The notes under the pieces were generated by a model. The model was not told the DNA's origin and made no database searches. It saw only the letters and a list, made by a program, of their open reading frames with translations. The position numbers and the translations under genes are program-made. Source: Anastatus disparis (Eukaryota > Arthropoda > Insecta > Hymenoptera > Eupelmidae). From it: a stretch of DNA of 64,000 nt. Where the stretch lies: NCBI GenBank assembly GCA_017163975.1, contig JAFFSR010000083.1:62001-126000 (forward strand), given 5' to 3'. Shown piece after piece: positions 1 through 11,230 of the stretch; position 1 is the first letter of the stretch, and each line of letters opens with the position of its first letter.

Positions 1-423
1 CTATAGGGTTGAGCGAACATTAGACTTGGATTCAGTGACTCGAGTTATCTATCAGTATTTTCATTTCCTCACTAATCAACATTGATCGATAAGTAATTCG
101 AGAAATAACTATTATTTCCCGATATGACCTTCCGATGACATTGTAAATTTTTTTTACCTCGAGTGCAATACTATATTCCTATGTAAAATTGAACGCTGAA
201 TTGATTTTTGATATAAAAAAATACGTATAATCACATTTGAATAAATTAAAATCAATTTTCGAAAATTTTTTATGAAATCTCTAGGTTTGAGCCGACATTT
301 TGAATTTTCAAAATCGCCACATTGCAAAAAAAACAGAGTCTAAGACGAAAATTTTGAGCTCATACACGATTTTTTCGGTGATCTATAATTTTGACAGAGC
401 CATTATCCGTTCTACGTGAATTG

Positions 424-459
<36 letters not shown>
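1..459. other. Left flank of element A, no gene seen
   Basis: AT-rich sequence ending in a CA/TA dinucleotide tract (about 427-459). I see no coding potential; the short minus-strand reading frame overlapping this stretch is made of the transposon TIR and the dinucleotide repeat. The final ATATATAT (452-459) is the candidate 8-bp target duplication of element A. Confidence 0.5.
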
Positions 460-975
460 TAGGGTGGCGCTTATTTCCCAAAATGCTTGAATATCGTCTC
501 CCGTCCCGGGGATCGGTTGTTACTATCCAAAAACTATAAATGAATCCAAAAAATCCGGTATAGAAAGTTTTAAACACGTTTCAATTTTAAAAAAACGCTT
601 TTTTCTCATTTTTTCCAAATTTTTCGTACTTTGATGCACTAATTCTTTTCTAAATTATTTTTGGGACTTTGTGCGCATATAAATCATTTCTGTCAGTAAA
701 AAAAATATCCCCCATAGTGCTTTAGAAGAAAAATAATTTGTTTTCACCGAGATGTAGCTTGTTAATTCAGTAAAAAATTTTTAAAAAAGTACTTTTTTTT
801 TGTGTTTTCAATTTCATAGATGGGTTCTCGTCACTAGAAGTGCAAATGAGTTTTACTATGCAAAAGTAGAGTTGAAAACCTTCAATTTCATTTTTTATAC
901 AAGTTTCCAAATGCTTTCATTACCGTGATATCATCATTCAAAGTTGGTACGAAAATCGAAATATAAAATCTATGA
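460..975 (+). repeat. Left terminal inverted repeat of element A
   Basis: Begins TAGGGTGGCGCTTATTTCCC and matches the reverse complement of 10669-11181 with only scattered substitutions and small indels, ending where the copies diverge near ATAAAATCTATGAA. An apparent minus-strand ORF at 383-577 is TIR sequence and recurs at the other end, so it is not a gene. Confidence 0.9.
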
Positions 976-1467
976 ATCGAGTGAGAACCGTAGAGATATT
1001 TATAGAAAACAGAAGATTCATAGGTAATGAGAGTCATGTTAATAGATAATGTTTACAGAAAAAAATAGAAGATACATGATCTCTCGCTGTCTTCGTTTGC
1101 TTGCGCATGCGCATAAACTTTACTGGATTACAAACAGCGATAAACGAATGTAAATAATTATATTATTCCGATTGTTGCAGTAAAAAGTATATTTAAACGC
1201 TTCATTCTTACATTCTACCTTTCAAGACATAATATTTAGCTGTTTACTTCTAATCCTCTATACTATAATTTGAGAAAAACGTGCCTAAAGAGAGACAGAA
1301 AGAGATTTCATATCTTCCTTCTCCTGGACATATCACGAACGTGGCCCTCCATGTATTTCCCACTATATGTATAAGAACTATTTCTTACTCGATCGCAACG
1401 CTGGCCTTGCGGTCACTTTTAAAAGTCTAGGTTGCCTGTTTCCGTTATAACTAAAGTTGGCATTCAC

Positions 1468-1708
1468 CTTCGAGCATTTACTACTGGAGGAAGCCTCCCA
1501 GCTATTAACTATGTTACAAGGCGAAGAGCGAAAAAGCCTCTATTTTGGTACGTGCTATCTCTCTCTCATTTTCTTAGTGGGAAACAGAAGCAGCCAATCA
1601 AATCAGGCTAGAGAGAGACAGTACGTACCAAAATAGAGGCTTTCTCTCTCTTCGCCTCGTAACGCTTTCTGCCATTCGGAGGCTTCCTCCAGTAGTATAT
1701 GCTCGAAG
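1468..1708. mobile_element. 241-bp MITE with 8-bp target duplication
   Basis: Inverted repeat of about 32 bp (left end CTTCGAGCATTTACTACTGG, right end its near-perfect complement) around a non-coding centre. It is flanked exactly by GCATTCAC at 1460-1467 and 1709-1716. The centre also pairs in part: TACGTGC...GTACGTACCAAAATAGAGGC mirrors CCTCTATTTTGGTACG. An 8-bp duplication is typical of hAT and P-type elements; the TIR does not match the TAGGG ends of elements A/B. Inserted in element A. Confidence 0.85.
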
Positions 1709-1710
1709 GC

Positions 1711-1860
1711 ATTCACAGACCCAACTCAAGCGATGGTGCTACTTGAGTATCAATGTTACTCAAGTAATATTGATACTTGTAACTAAACTACAATTCATAA
1801 ATGTTACTCGAGTAACATTGATACTCAAATAACATAGTTGCTTGTGTTGGGTCTATGAAT
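1711..1860. repeat. Foldback repeat, arms about 65 bp
   Basis: ATTCACAGACCCAAC on the left is mirrored by GTTGGGTCTATGAAT on the right, with arms continuing inward through TTGAGTATCAATGTTACT. It starts in the duplication of the neighbouring MITE, so the two palindromes are adjacent. No coding content. Confidence 0.75.
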
Positions 1861-2304
1861 TCCAACTTAAGACCCTAGACTCTCTCTCTAGCAGAAGCAG
1901 TGTTTAGTGTGTATGGTTGAACCATAAAGTAAAGATGTAAAATTAACTGTCTTGATAATTTGAAATACAGTAGTTTGTTTTATCAGAGAATAGAAAAATA
2001 GAAATACTTCACTAAACATTTCATTATTACATAAAAGTAAATATATTTTTTTATGAATTAATGATTTTTTAAGTTTATATATGTTCAGAAATAAGTTTCA
2101 AGTAATTGCCTATGTGTTAGATATAAGTTTGATAATCTTTTGTGTCATATGCGCTCCAGTATTTTATTGCTTTATTTTAAAAGTACAAAAAGACTATAAT
2201 TATTAGTTCGCTTTTTATTTATATTATATTTTGATAATGTAATTTAGATAGACATGATTTCAATCCATGTACTACTGTATTTACATTTATAAATTAATTT
2301 AACT

Positions 2305-2685
2305 TTGTCATATCATGAGGCTGCTTCTGATAGTGATGTGGAAGATGTAAAAAGGGTTAAACAGCTGATATCTGATATATGTGATGTGGATTTGTCATCT
2401 GCTGTTATTAGAAGATTGGGAAGGCGTGCACAGGACAAACATAGACCAATTATTGTTAAATTAAAATCAGAGGGAAATGTATTAAGAGTTTTATCTAGAA
2501 GGTCAAAGCTCCCTAAAAGTATAAGCATATCTGCTGATCTGACTCCCTGTCAGAGAAGGCAGCTAAAAGTCTTGAAGGAGAAGGTCAAGGGTATGAATGA
2601 ACAGAATCCAGGAGAGAAGAAGACAATCAAGTTTATTAACAAGGTTCCTGTGATCATAAGTGCTAAGGAAGTATCAAAAAACTAG
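2305..2685 (+). CDS. LINE ORF1 protein, C-terminal part
   Basis: About 126 residues. The open frame starts without a convincing ATG, consistent with 5' truncation. The acidic N-terminal stretch (DSDVEDVK) leads to a basic region, then the segment KLPKSISISADLTPCQRRQL and a C-terminus ending PVIISAKEVSKN. This arrangement (arginine-rich stretch, 'sisaDLTpxQR' block, 'G..PVI' end) recurs at the ORF1 C-terminus of insect CR1/Jockey-type LINEs, where the protein binds RNA and acts as a nucleic-acid chaperone in the retrotransposition particle. It ends 54 bp before the first listed codon of ORF2, whose frame is open back across this stop. Family assignment is by motif memory. Confidence 0.7.
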   Translation: MSYHEAASDSDVEDVKRVKQLISDICDVDLSSAVIRRLGRRAQDKHRPIIVKLKSEGNVLRVLSRRSKLPKSISISADLTPCQRRQLKVLKEKVKGMNEQNPGEKKTIKFINKVPVIISAKEVSKN

Positions 2686-2738
2686 TTGTCTCTGATCAGG
2701 ATAAAGGTATAACATTCTATTATCAGAATGCGCATGGC

Positions 2739-5555
2739 TTGCGTTCTAAGCTGAATACTCTTCGTGATAACTTGTATAGGTTCACCGTATTGCCTGATGT
2801 TGTGGTTTTGACTGAGACATATCTTGATCAGAGTATAAATGATTCGGAGCTAGGATTTTATGAATACAATGTTTTTAGGTGTGATCGATCTGAGTATACT
2901 AGCTCCAAGAAGTCTGGTGGTGGTGTGCTGGTTGCCATTAAGAAAACTATCAATGCTCTTAGGTTTAAGGTGGAGGGAGTTGGGGCTGAACATCTTTTTC
3001 TGGATGTTAGAACATCATCTAAATGTCTTTTGCTGTCTGCTGTGTACCTGCCTCCATGTACTGATAGTTGTATTGTTGATGGATATGCTCGAGGGATTGA
3101 GAGAGCAGTGGAAAATCTTCCGAATCATGAGTTAATGGTTATTGGTGATTTCAATATCCCAAATGTCATCTGGTCTTACGAGGAATCTTTGATATGCATA
3201 CAAACGGGTTATCTGTCACCGTGTCTAAAGTGTAATGCGGATGCTGTGCTATCTGCCTTTTCTTTTTTGGATTTGAGGCAGATTTATCCTTCACATGGAT
3301 CGAAGGGATATACACTGGATTTGCTATTTACATCTATGAAGGATTTGGTTGTTGCTGACCTACAGGAAGAACTGCTCCCGACTGATCAACATCATGAGAG
3401 TTGTATTTCCGTTGTGCGTGGTGAATGTCTTTTTTCACGGACTTTAAATGTTATGGGTTATGATTTTCGGAGAGCGGATTATGTATCTATGAGGAATTAT
3501 TTCGCTGAGACTGATTGGGACTCTCTCCTGGGGGGTGCATGTTTGGATGATGATGTTCAAGCTTTAAATGATGTTTTGCATAGGGGTATTTCCAGACATG
3601 TGCCGCCGAGGAGGGTTGCTCTTGGAAAGTTTCCTGCGTGGTACTCTCTGGAACTTAAAGATTTGATTTGTGATAAGAGGCGTGCCCACTACGTGTGGAA
3701 ATGTACGGGTGACTTGTCAGATTATATTGAATTTAAGCGTATTAGAGCGTTATGTATCCGCAAATCACGCACATGTTATAAGAACTACATATGTCAAGTT
3801 GAATGCGATTTGAATGAGAGTGGTAGATCTTTTTGGTCTTATGTGAATGGTAGACGAGTGGGCCATGGTTTGCCTGGATGTATGCATGGGGGTGATGTTA
3901 AGGCATGTTCGGACGAGGAGATATCGAGTCTTTTCGCTAAGCATTTCGATGGTGTTTTCTCACGTAATTACGTTGATACTTGTGTGCAAACAGATACAGC
4001 ATTGTGTCTTGATAAACTCGATGTCTCTGGTCCTGAGCTTGTTGAGCATGTGGAACGTTTGAAGGATGGTACCTGTTGTGGATCGGATATGATTCCCGTA
4101 AACTTAATCAAGAATTGTATAGATGTGTTGGTTGAACCCTTGCTGAGTGTCTTCAATCGGTCTTTAAATGAATGTAAAATTCCAGAGATTTGGAAAATGG
4201 CGTATATCAGTCCCATCTACAAGGATGGTGATAAATGTAATATTGCTAATTATAGGCCTATTTCAATTCTCAGTTCCATATTTAAGTTACTTGATTTTAT
4301 TGTGGCTGATAAGTTCGTTAATGCTTTTTACGGAGTAGTTGTGGAGGCTCAGCATGGGTTTGTTCCGGGTAGGTCTACTGTAACGAATTTGCTTTGCTAC
4401 TCTAATGCGATAATGTCTGCTCTGGAGGGGGGATGGCAGATGGATTCTATTTACACGGATTTGTCGAAGGCGTTTGACACGGTGAATCATGGTCGTTTGT
4501 TATCTAAAATGTGGAATTTCGGTTTGAGGGGTAAAGCCTACGAATGGCTAAGTTGTTATTTGATAGGCAGGAAACAAAGAGTTAAAGTAAATAGTTTTAT
4601 GTCTGAGGCTACTGAAATTCCATCGGGTGTGCCCCAGGGTTCACATCTGGGACCAGTTTTATTTGTGTTATTTATTAATGATTTGGGAGATTATTTGAGT
4701 GGATCATCATATCTTATGTATGCGGATGACCTCAAGGTGTTTAAGGTCATAAGATCACCTTTGGATGCCTCTGTGCTTCAGAGGGATGCGGATGAGATTG
4801 TCAAGTGGTGTGCAGCTAATGGTCTCTCCCTTAACATGAGAAAGTGTTCCACTATAACTTTTGGTCATCATGATGCATTGAGATTTGATTATATGCTGGA
4901 TGGGAATAAACTGCCTTTGGTATCACATGTTAGGGATCTGGGTGTTATTTTTGACTCTGGTATGAATTTTGTTCAGCATGTTCAGAGCATTACTGCTAGA
5001 GCGCTTAAGATGTTGGGATTTATTATTAGATCTACGAGGGATTTTACTAAACCTCGATCTTTACTAGTGCTTTATAAGACCCTTGTCGTCCCTCATTTGA
5101 TGTATGCCTCCCAGGTATGGACACCGCATTATGCTGTCAGAATCTCGATGTTGGAATCGGTACAGAGAAGATTTCTCAGGTGTTTGGCACGTAAGTCCGG
5201 TAGACCCATGCACTGGACTGACCACAGTTTTCGGGATATATCGATGCGTTTTGATTTGTTTACTGTCAAATCTATGCACGATTACAGTGATGCGGTGTTC
5301 GTATTTAATGTGTACAATGGTTTTGTGACTTCAGGTGGTATTCATGAGCTGTTTAATCAGCGTTACATGAATTATGGTCTTCGTGGCTTTCGACCTTTGA
5401 CTGAGTCACTTCATAGGGTGAATAAATTCTATTGTTCTCCAGTGCCACGTTTGACAAGAATATGGAACGGTCTGCCTGGTGAGGTGCGTGTATGTGCTGA
5501 AATTGGTAAATTTAAAACTGGAGTCATGCGTGCGGTGTGCAAATACTATGAGTGA
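2739..5555 (+). CDS. LINE ORF2: APE endonuclease-reverse transcriptase
   Basis: About 938 residues with no internal stop. An apurinic-type endonuclease occupies roughly residues 1-230: TETYLD near 25-30, GDFNIP at 136-141 and TDQHH in place of the usual SDH. The reverse transcriptase follows, with NYRPIS, GFVPGRST, DLSKAFDTVNH (about 574), GVPQGSHLGP and the catalytic YADD at about 661-664. A C-terminal region ends in the usual RIWNGLPGEVR-like block. The protein nicks target DNA and copies the element RNA at the nick. The first codon at 2739 is TTG; the frame is open upstream and the endonuclease already begins with FYYQNAHGLRSK, so the true start lies 5' of it, possibly overlapping ORF1. 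All catalytic motifs look intact, so this copy is young. Confidence 0.92.
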   Translation: MRSKLNTLRDNLYRFTVLPDVVVLTETYLDQSINDSELGFYEYNVFRCDRSEYTSSKKSGGGVLVAIKKTINALRFKVEGVGAEHLFLDVRTSSKCLLLSAVYLPPCTDSCIVDGYARGIERAVENLPNHELMVIGDFNIPNVIWSYEESLICIQTGYLSPCLKCNADAVLSAFSFLDLRQIYPSHGSKGYTLDLLFTSMKDLVVADLQEELLPTDQHHESCISVVRGECLFSRTLNVMGYDFRRADYVSMRNYFAETDWDSLLGGACLDDDVQALNDVLHRGISRHVPPRRVALGKFPAWYSLELKDLICDKRRAHYVWKCTGDLSDYIEFKRIRALCIRKSRTCYKNYICQVECDLNESGRSFWSYVNGRRVGHGLPGCMHGGDVKACSDEEISSLFAKHFDGVFSRNYVDTCVQTDTALCLDKLDVSGPELVEHVERLKDGTCCGSDMIPVNLIKNCIDVLVEPLLSVFNRSLNECKIPEIWKMAYISPIYKDGDKCNIANYRPISILSSIFKLLDFIVADKFVNAFYGVVVEAQHGFVPGRSTVTNLLCYSNAIMSALEGGWQMDSIYTDLSKAFDTVNHGRLLSKMWNFGLRGKAYEWLSCYLIGRKQRVKVNSFMSEATEIPSGVPQGSHLGPVLFVLFINDLGDYLSGSSYLMYADDLKVFKVIRSPLDASVLQRDADEIVKWCAANGLSLNMRKCSTITFGHHDALRFDYMLDGNKLPLVSHVRDLGVIFDSGMNFVQHVQSITARALKMLGFIIRSTRDFTKPRSLLVLYKTLVVPHLMYASQVWTPHYAVRISMLESVQRRFLRCLARKSGRPMHWTDHSFRDISMRFDLFTVKSMHDYSDAVFVFNVYNGFVTSGGIHELFNQRYMNYGLRGFRPLTESLHRVNKFYCSPVPRLTRIWNGLPGEVRVCAEIGKFKTGVMRAVCKYYE

Positions 5556-5810
5556 GATTGATCATGGGTCATGATAGTTGTGCTTTTTTGTATGTGTGTG
5601 TTTATTATACAGTGTATTTTGTAAATATTGTTATTGTTGTTAATGATTTATATGAGTTTTATATTTTATATTTTATATTTTGTATATATATATATCTTTG
5701 CAATGTACCGTTGTGCGGTCTTTGGGCCACTGTGTTGGTCTGTGCGCTATTATATCTATTATGTTTTCTTTTGCATTGTATTTTTTGGGCCTTTTGGCCC
5801 GTTTCTTTTA

Positions 5811-5836
5811 ATAAATAAATAAATAAATAAATAAAT
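5811..5836 (+). repeat. LINE 3' tail (ATAA)n
   Basis: About six ATAA units close the LINE, about 255 bp after the ORF2 stop. Such short tandem tails mark the 3' end of CR1/L2/I-like LINEs. Confidence 0.85.
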
Positions 5837-6356
5837 ATCAAACTCAGTGTCACTTTATAAGATGGATTTTTATAGCTCCAAGCAAAAAAATTTCTTGATT
5901 ATAATATATATCAGCAATCTTGTCTGTTCTCTAGAAAAGAATAAAATCATATGTTTGGCGGTACTTAATAAAGTATTCATCTAACCAGCAGAGATTTTAA
6001 TATAATTTAATAAAAGTAGTTTCAATTATAATGAATGATTTTATTCAATAATATTAAAACATTAATCAAATTATTAGATAATTTTATTAGCAATTGCATT
6101 GTCGACGCTTGGGTAAGTTCACAATTTTATTGAATTTTTATTTCTCAAAGTGCTTAATAATATTAAATATTATATTTCATACGTATACGAAACTATTTGT
6201 ATTAAATTATATTAAAATCAAAGCTAATTAAAGTGCTTTGAGTAAATATAATATATGCAACATACAAAGATTTTGATGTTAGTGCTTTAAAATCAATAAA
6301 ACTAAAAAAATATATGATGCCTTATATTTCATGAAGAACTTATCGTTAGACTCTAA

Positions 6357-7100
6357 GACCTTAAGGTCTAATGTTGACTTGTTTTTGAATTATAACATAC
6401 ATGTTTTCTGAAATTTTCTACTTTTGTTGTACTGCAACATCAAACTTTTTATTTTAAATGTTTTATATTGATTCAAAGCAAATAATTTTGCTTTGATTTA
6501 CTTGAAATCATCTGAAATTGTTAATATATAATTATAAAATACAATATTTTATCAAATAAAATACCATTAAAAGTGAAAATTTAATTAAATTTTTAACTTA
6601 AATCGAAGTTGATGGTTTGATTATTAATGAAATTATCTAGAAACTTGAATAATATTTTTGTATGATTAAATGTTATTACTCACTTTTTTCCTACAATTTT
6701 TCAATGATTCATTACACTATAAATCTTATAAGCCTGATTTATAGTGGAATAAATCATTAAAAAATTATGGAAAAAAAGTGAATGATAATATTTAATTATA
6801 AAAAAATATTATTCAAATTCTTAGATAATTTTATTGATAATGAAACCATCGACTTCGATGTAAGTTAAAAATTTAATTAAATTTTTACCTTTAATGGTAT
6901 TTTATTTAATAAAATATTTTATTTTATAATTATATATCAAGAATTTTAGCTGATTTTAAGTAAATTAAAGCAAAATTATTTGCTTTGAATAAATACAAAA
7001 TATTTAAAATAAAAAGTTTGATGTTGCAGTACAACGAAAGGAGAAAATTTCAGAAGACATGTTATATTTCAAAAACAAGTCAGGATTAGGCTTTAAGGTT
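6357..7100. repeat. 744-bp AT-rich foldback inside element A
   Basis: Two arms of about 360 bp meet near 6735. The outer arm GACTTGTTTTTGAA...TGTACTGCAACATCAAAC is mirrored by GTTTGATGTTGCAGTACAAC...TTCAAAAACAAGTC. Arms differ by many substitutions, so the copy is older than the neighbouring LINE. No ORF; may be a foldback/MITE or a decayed inverted duplication. Confidence 0.75.
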
Positions 7101-7668
7101 CGGGATTTTTCTTAGATATATCGAACAGAAACTAACCACGAAATTTTATTAAAATCTGATATCCGGAGCTATCTATCTACTAATTTTAATAAATGTTTTC
7201 TTAATCAATGTTTCTGGTCTAACTTATGAATTTAAAAACTCAGAATGAGAAAATTTATTTCTTGAACATTATCTTATGTACGGATATTTCATAAATATTT
7301 AATTCAAATTACGCTTTGACTTGAGATCGTGTTTATTATCAATCAAGTAGCATATTTTATTAAAAATCTAATATTCTCATGGATATAAAGGATACAATAT
7401 AATTGCACAAGACAATCATGAAAAACAAAACTTAAATTTTATTATTTTGTCTTAAAACAAACTTGACCAAATTTTTTTTGAAAAATATTTATTGTATCTG
7501 CTAAATTTAGAACTAAATTTCTAGTCACTCGAGTTTTTTTATAACAATTTTCTTTTAACGCTTAATTACTTTAACGACGTGATTATTTGTTTCACAGGCA
7601 GTCCATTATAGGTGACATCAACCAATTGTAAACTTATAAGATTTTGACAGTTTTCATTAAAGAGAAAA

Positions 7669-10518
7669 ATGGCGTCTGATCAACAGAATTTAGAGTTATC
7701 TGATATAACAAATAACTTGATTTCTGAATTCGATGACAGATATTTACCATCTAATTCAGTTGTTCTTAAAAGACTACTGTACAAGACTCAAATTGAAAAA
7801 TCCAAATTAGCTGATGCTGTTCGGATTGTAATCAAGGAAATTTTAGGTATATGGGAAGAATCATCCATAAAAGTAAAAAGAATCGATCATTGCATCGAAA
7901 AATTAAAAAATCTATACCAGTCTTATACACAAGTAAGAAAATTTCAGAATAAGCCGAGTGCAAAAGTCACTGAATTTCTTGAAAAAATGGCTGATGTATT
8001 TGATATTTCCCAAGATATTTCAATGACACTATTGGGTTCAATGGACGAATCAGTAAAAAAAGTTTTTCTGTCGAAACCAATTGATATCATAAAAATCAAA
8101 TTACCTTTAATAGAATCTGAAAACATTTCAGGTAATAATGCATTTATAATATGTAAAAATTTGATTTGTAACAATTGTAGTTGGTTTTTCTATGATTACA
8201 TTTAATTACAGATGAAAACATTTTGACCCCAGAAAATATTGAACAATTGCTACAACCTTCAACTTCGAAAATTGTGGATCTGGAAATAGAACTCTGTCAA
8301 ACATTCAGCCAAAATTCATCAATCAGTGAAGCTGGATCTATTAAGAGTGAACATTTCGTCTCAGAGACAGATATTATGACAAGTAAATATATTTTTAGTC
8401 ACCGTTAAACCATGCCTTACTAAAAATTCTTAATTTAAATCTGGAATTAGATCTCATGCCGGAATCTCATGAAGCAATAATTTTTATTTTGGTTTTTTTA
8501 AAATCATCGATTGGTGACTATTAAATTGGGACTTGGAAAAAATTTTATAAATTCAAATTAAAAAAAAAATTCCCAAGTACTAATTTGTCAAAAATAGTCT
8601 CTAATCGATGATTTCAAACCTACTTAAATAAGAAATATTGTCAAATAAGATGTTGGCATGAGATTTCATTTGAAATCTCATTTGAGGTCTCATTTGAGAT
8701 TTTTCAGTAAGGTGATTAATATGTCGAAAACTATTCTTACTTTTACTTTCGTCATTCAAGAATGTCTTCGTTCATTTTAGTTACACATTTGATTATATTT
8801 GTTTTTAGGATCAAAAGCTCTGTTATTGCTTCAAACAGAGCAATCATCTAGTGAAGAAACCTCTTCAAGCTCGCAAAGATCTAATATAGTTTATACTACA
8901 AAAGGAAGAAACTATGAAAAAAAAAAATGAAAGAGGTTCTATTAATGTGATGTCTCCAGCAGTCGTAGCAGCTTTTGACAAAGCTAAAGTTTCTGACAGA
9001 GATGCTGTTTTCATAACCGGTCTTATTGCTAATGAATTGAACATTGATCTTGATACTTTGATCCTCAATCGTAAATCTATCAATATTGCAAGAGCTGAAA
9101 TAAGAAAACACGAATATGAAAAAATGAAGCTATTGATTGAAAATACTCGTATGGATTTTTTAATAGTTCACTGGGATGGTAAACTTATTCCAGATGATAT
9201 AACTTGCAAGAAGGTTGATAGATTGCCAATTTTAGTATCCAGCGATAAATTTACAAAACTCATCAATGTGCCAGCATTGCAAGATCAAAAAGCAAGTACG
9301 TTAGCTTCAGCAGTTTATGCATCTTTGAAAGATTGGGGATTAATAGAATTAACAAATGCAATCTGCTGTGACACAACAAATGTGAATTTAGGATGCAAAA
9401 GCGGAACAGCGATGCTTTTAGAAGATTTAATGGAAAAAGATTTGCTCTATTTAGCTTGTCGTCATCATGTTTTTGAGCTTTTATTAAGAGCAGCATTTGA
9501 AGTGAAATTTCCTGGCACTAGTGGTCCAGCTATGCCGATGTTTAAAAGATTTAGAGAGCAATGGTCTAATTTTGATTTGAATTCTTTTGAAAATGGACTA
9601 CCCGGACTAGAAATATCTTTGAAGGATAAAGTTCCTGATGCGATTCAAAATATAAAAGAATTTTTAGCAGAAGAGCAGCCTAGAAATATTTACAAAGAAT
9701 TATTAGAGCTCTGTTTAATTTTCTTGGGCGTTGACGAAACCATAACTTTTAAAAAGCCAGGAGCAATTCACCATGCTCACTGGATGGCTAAAGCTATCTA
9801 CACAATAAAAATGTATTTATTCAGAAAATCTTTCAAAATGAGTAAGGGCGACGAAGCTAAATTATATGCTGTATGTAAATTCATTGTATTCAAATATCTC
9901 GATCCATGGTACACCGCTCCTTTAGCTATTTCCGCTCCAAACAAAGATTTGAAATTAATAAAATCATTGATTGATTTCAAAGATATCGACAAAAGCATAT
10001 TAGATGCTACTTTACATAAATTTAGAAACCATTCATGGTACTTGTCACCAGAACTTACTATTCTTTCACTTTTCGATAATGATGTTGATATCAGTACCAA
10101 ACGAAGAATAATTAAATCACACAAAAACAAACCTTCAGATGACGATTTTTTGAAAAAATTTGATCCATCTGATGAGGGCATTCGATCATTGTACGACAAA
10201 ACACTTGATTATTTCACAAATAGTCAAAGTTTGAATTTTTCTAGTAGGTTTAATTTAGATAAAACATTTTTAAAACAGGATTGTACTTTATGGGAAAAGA
10301 ATCCTTCTTACTTAGAGTGCCGTGAAAAATTAAAACATCTTGTTGTAGTGAATGTCTGCGCCGAAAAAGCGATTCACTTAGCTGAAGAATATGTCAATAC
10401 TCGATCTCGTGATGAAGATCAAAAACATTATTTACTCCAGTTTATTGATGAAAGTAGAAAAAATTTATTAGCCAGTGCTGATAAAAAAAAATTGATTAAG
10501 AAACTGAAAACAGAGTGA
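7669..10518 (+). CDS. hAT-like transposase, three exons, one A-run frameshift
   Basis: Proposed exons 7669-8131, 8212-8382 and 8809-10518, joined by GT-AG introns of 80 and 426 bp, both phase 1. Element B's gene has introns at the same places and phases. ATG at 7669 opens an N-terminal basic/helical domain of about 154 residues; exon 2 is an acidic, serine-rich linker. Exon 3 holds the catalytic core: numbering from the ATG at 8914, HWDGK (D88), CCDTT (D153), CRHH (CxxH at 182-185), HHAHWMAK (about 285-292) and WYLSPELTIL (E379). D, D, CxxH, RW-like block and late E is the hAT order. No BED finger or hATC dimerisation block is visible. An 11-base A run at 8917-8927 puts the start of exon 3 one frame off its main part, so this copy is broken or the run is miscounted. 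Confidence 0.75.
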
Positions 10519-10668
10519 TGTAAGAAATTAATAAAATGTATTTATAACATATTATATATTTTTGTTTACTATATTTTTTAAAATATATTGTTCGCTTTTA
10601 TTAAAAATTTTAATTGTGTAATATTAACTTACTTAGATCTTTTCACAAACGAAATAAAGTAGTTAGTT

Positions 10669-11178
10669 CACAGATTTCATACTTCGATTTTTGTACCAAC
10701 TTTGAATGATCATATCTCGGTAATGAAAGCACTTGGAAACTTGTATAAAAAATGAAATTAAAGGTTTTTAACTCTACTTTTCCATAATAAAACTCATTTG
10801 CACTTCTAGTGACAAAAACCCATCTATAAAATTGAAAACACGAAAAAAAGTACATTTTAAAATTTTTTTACTGAATTAACAAGCTACATCTCAGTGAAAA
10901 CAAATTATTTTGCTTCTAAAGCACTATGGGGGATATTTTTTTTACTGACAGAAATGATTTATACGCGCTCAAAGTCCCAAAAATAATTTAGAAAAGAATT
11001 AGAGCATCAATGTACGAAAAATTTGGAAAAAATGAGAAAAAAGCGTTTTTTTTAAATTGAAACGTGTTTAAAACTTTCTATACCGGATTTTTTGGATTCA
11101 TTTATAGTTTTTGGATAGTAACAACCGATCCCTGGGACGGGAGACGATATTCAAGCATTTTGGGAAATAAGCGCCACC

Positions 11179-11181
<3 letters not shown>
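10669..11181 (-). repeat. Right terminal inverted repeat of element A
   Basis: Reverse complement of 460-975, ending GCGCCACCCTA at 11181 against a (TA)n tract. The apparent ORFs here on both strands are TIR sequence. Confidence 0.9.

Positions 11182-11227
<46 letters not shown>
11182..11227. repeat. (TA)n microsatellite
   Basis: Uninterrupted TA dinucleotides directly outside the right end of element A, leading into the GACATTTCACACC repeat at 11228. Confidence 0.9.

Positions 11228-11230
<3 letters not shown>

Larger units (their letters stand above)
2290..5836 (+). mobile_element. Non-LTR retrotransposon (CR1/Jockey group), 5'-truncated
   Basis: A LINE inserted in element A, carrying the C-terminal part of ORF1 (2305-2685), a full-length endonuclease/reverse transcriptase ORF2 (to 5555), a 255-bp 3' region and an (ATAA)n tail (5811-5836). 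The 5' end is lost within ORF1, as expected from incomplete reverse transcription. Short tandem 3' repeats rather than poly(A) are known from CR1/L2/I-type LINEs. The 5' boundary is approximate because I cannot place a target duplication. Confidence 0.9.
460..11181 (+). mobile_element. Element A: long-TIR hAT-like DNA transposon
   Basis: A 10.7 kb element bounded by an inverted repeat of about 515 bp whose outer ends read TAGGGTGGCGC at 460 and its complement ending at 11181. Both sides abut ATATATAT, which fits an 8-bp target duplication but is not decisive because the insertion lies in a (TA)n tract. TAGGG fits the YARNG terminal rule known for hAT elements. The interior carries a three-exon transposase gene at 7669-10518, and has been invaded by a MITE (1468-1708), a LINE (about 2290-5836) and a foldback repeat (6357-7100). 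Without the LINE it would be about 7.2 kb, close to related element B (31035-37871, 6.8 kb). TIR length, duplication length and gene structure together define one family with B. Assignment to hAT is inferred from motifs. Confidence 0.85.

Noticed and set aside
460..470. TTAGGG at transposon ends as telomeric sequence
   Set aside because: Only one TAGGG unit is present at each end and it is followed by TIR sequence; no tandem telomere repeats.
383..577. Conserved ORF pair (383-577 and 11064-11309) as a gene
   Set aside because: Both lie in the two TIRs of element A and run into dinucleotide repeats.
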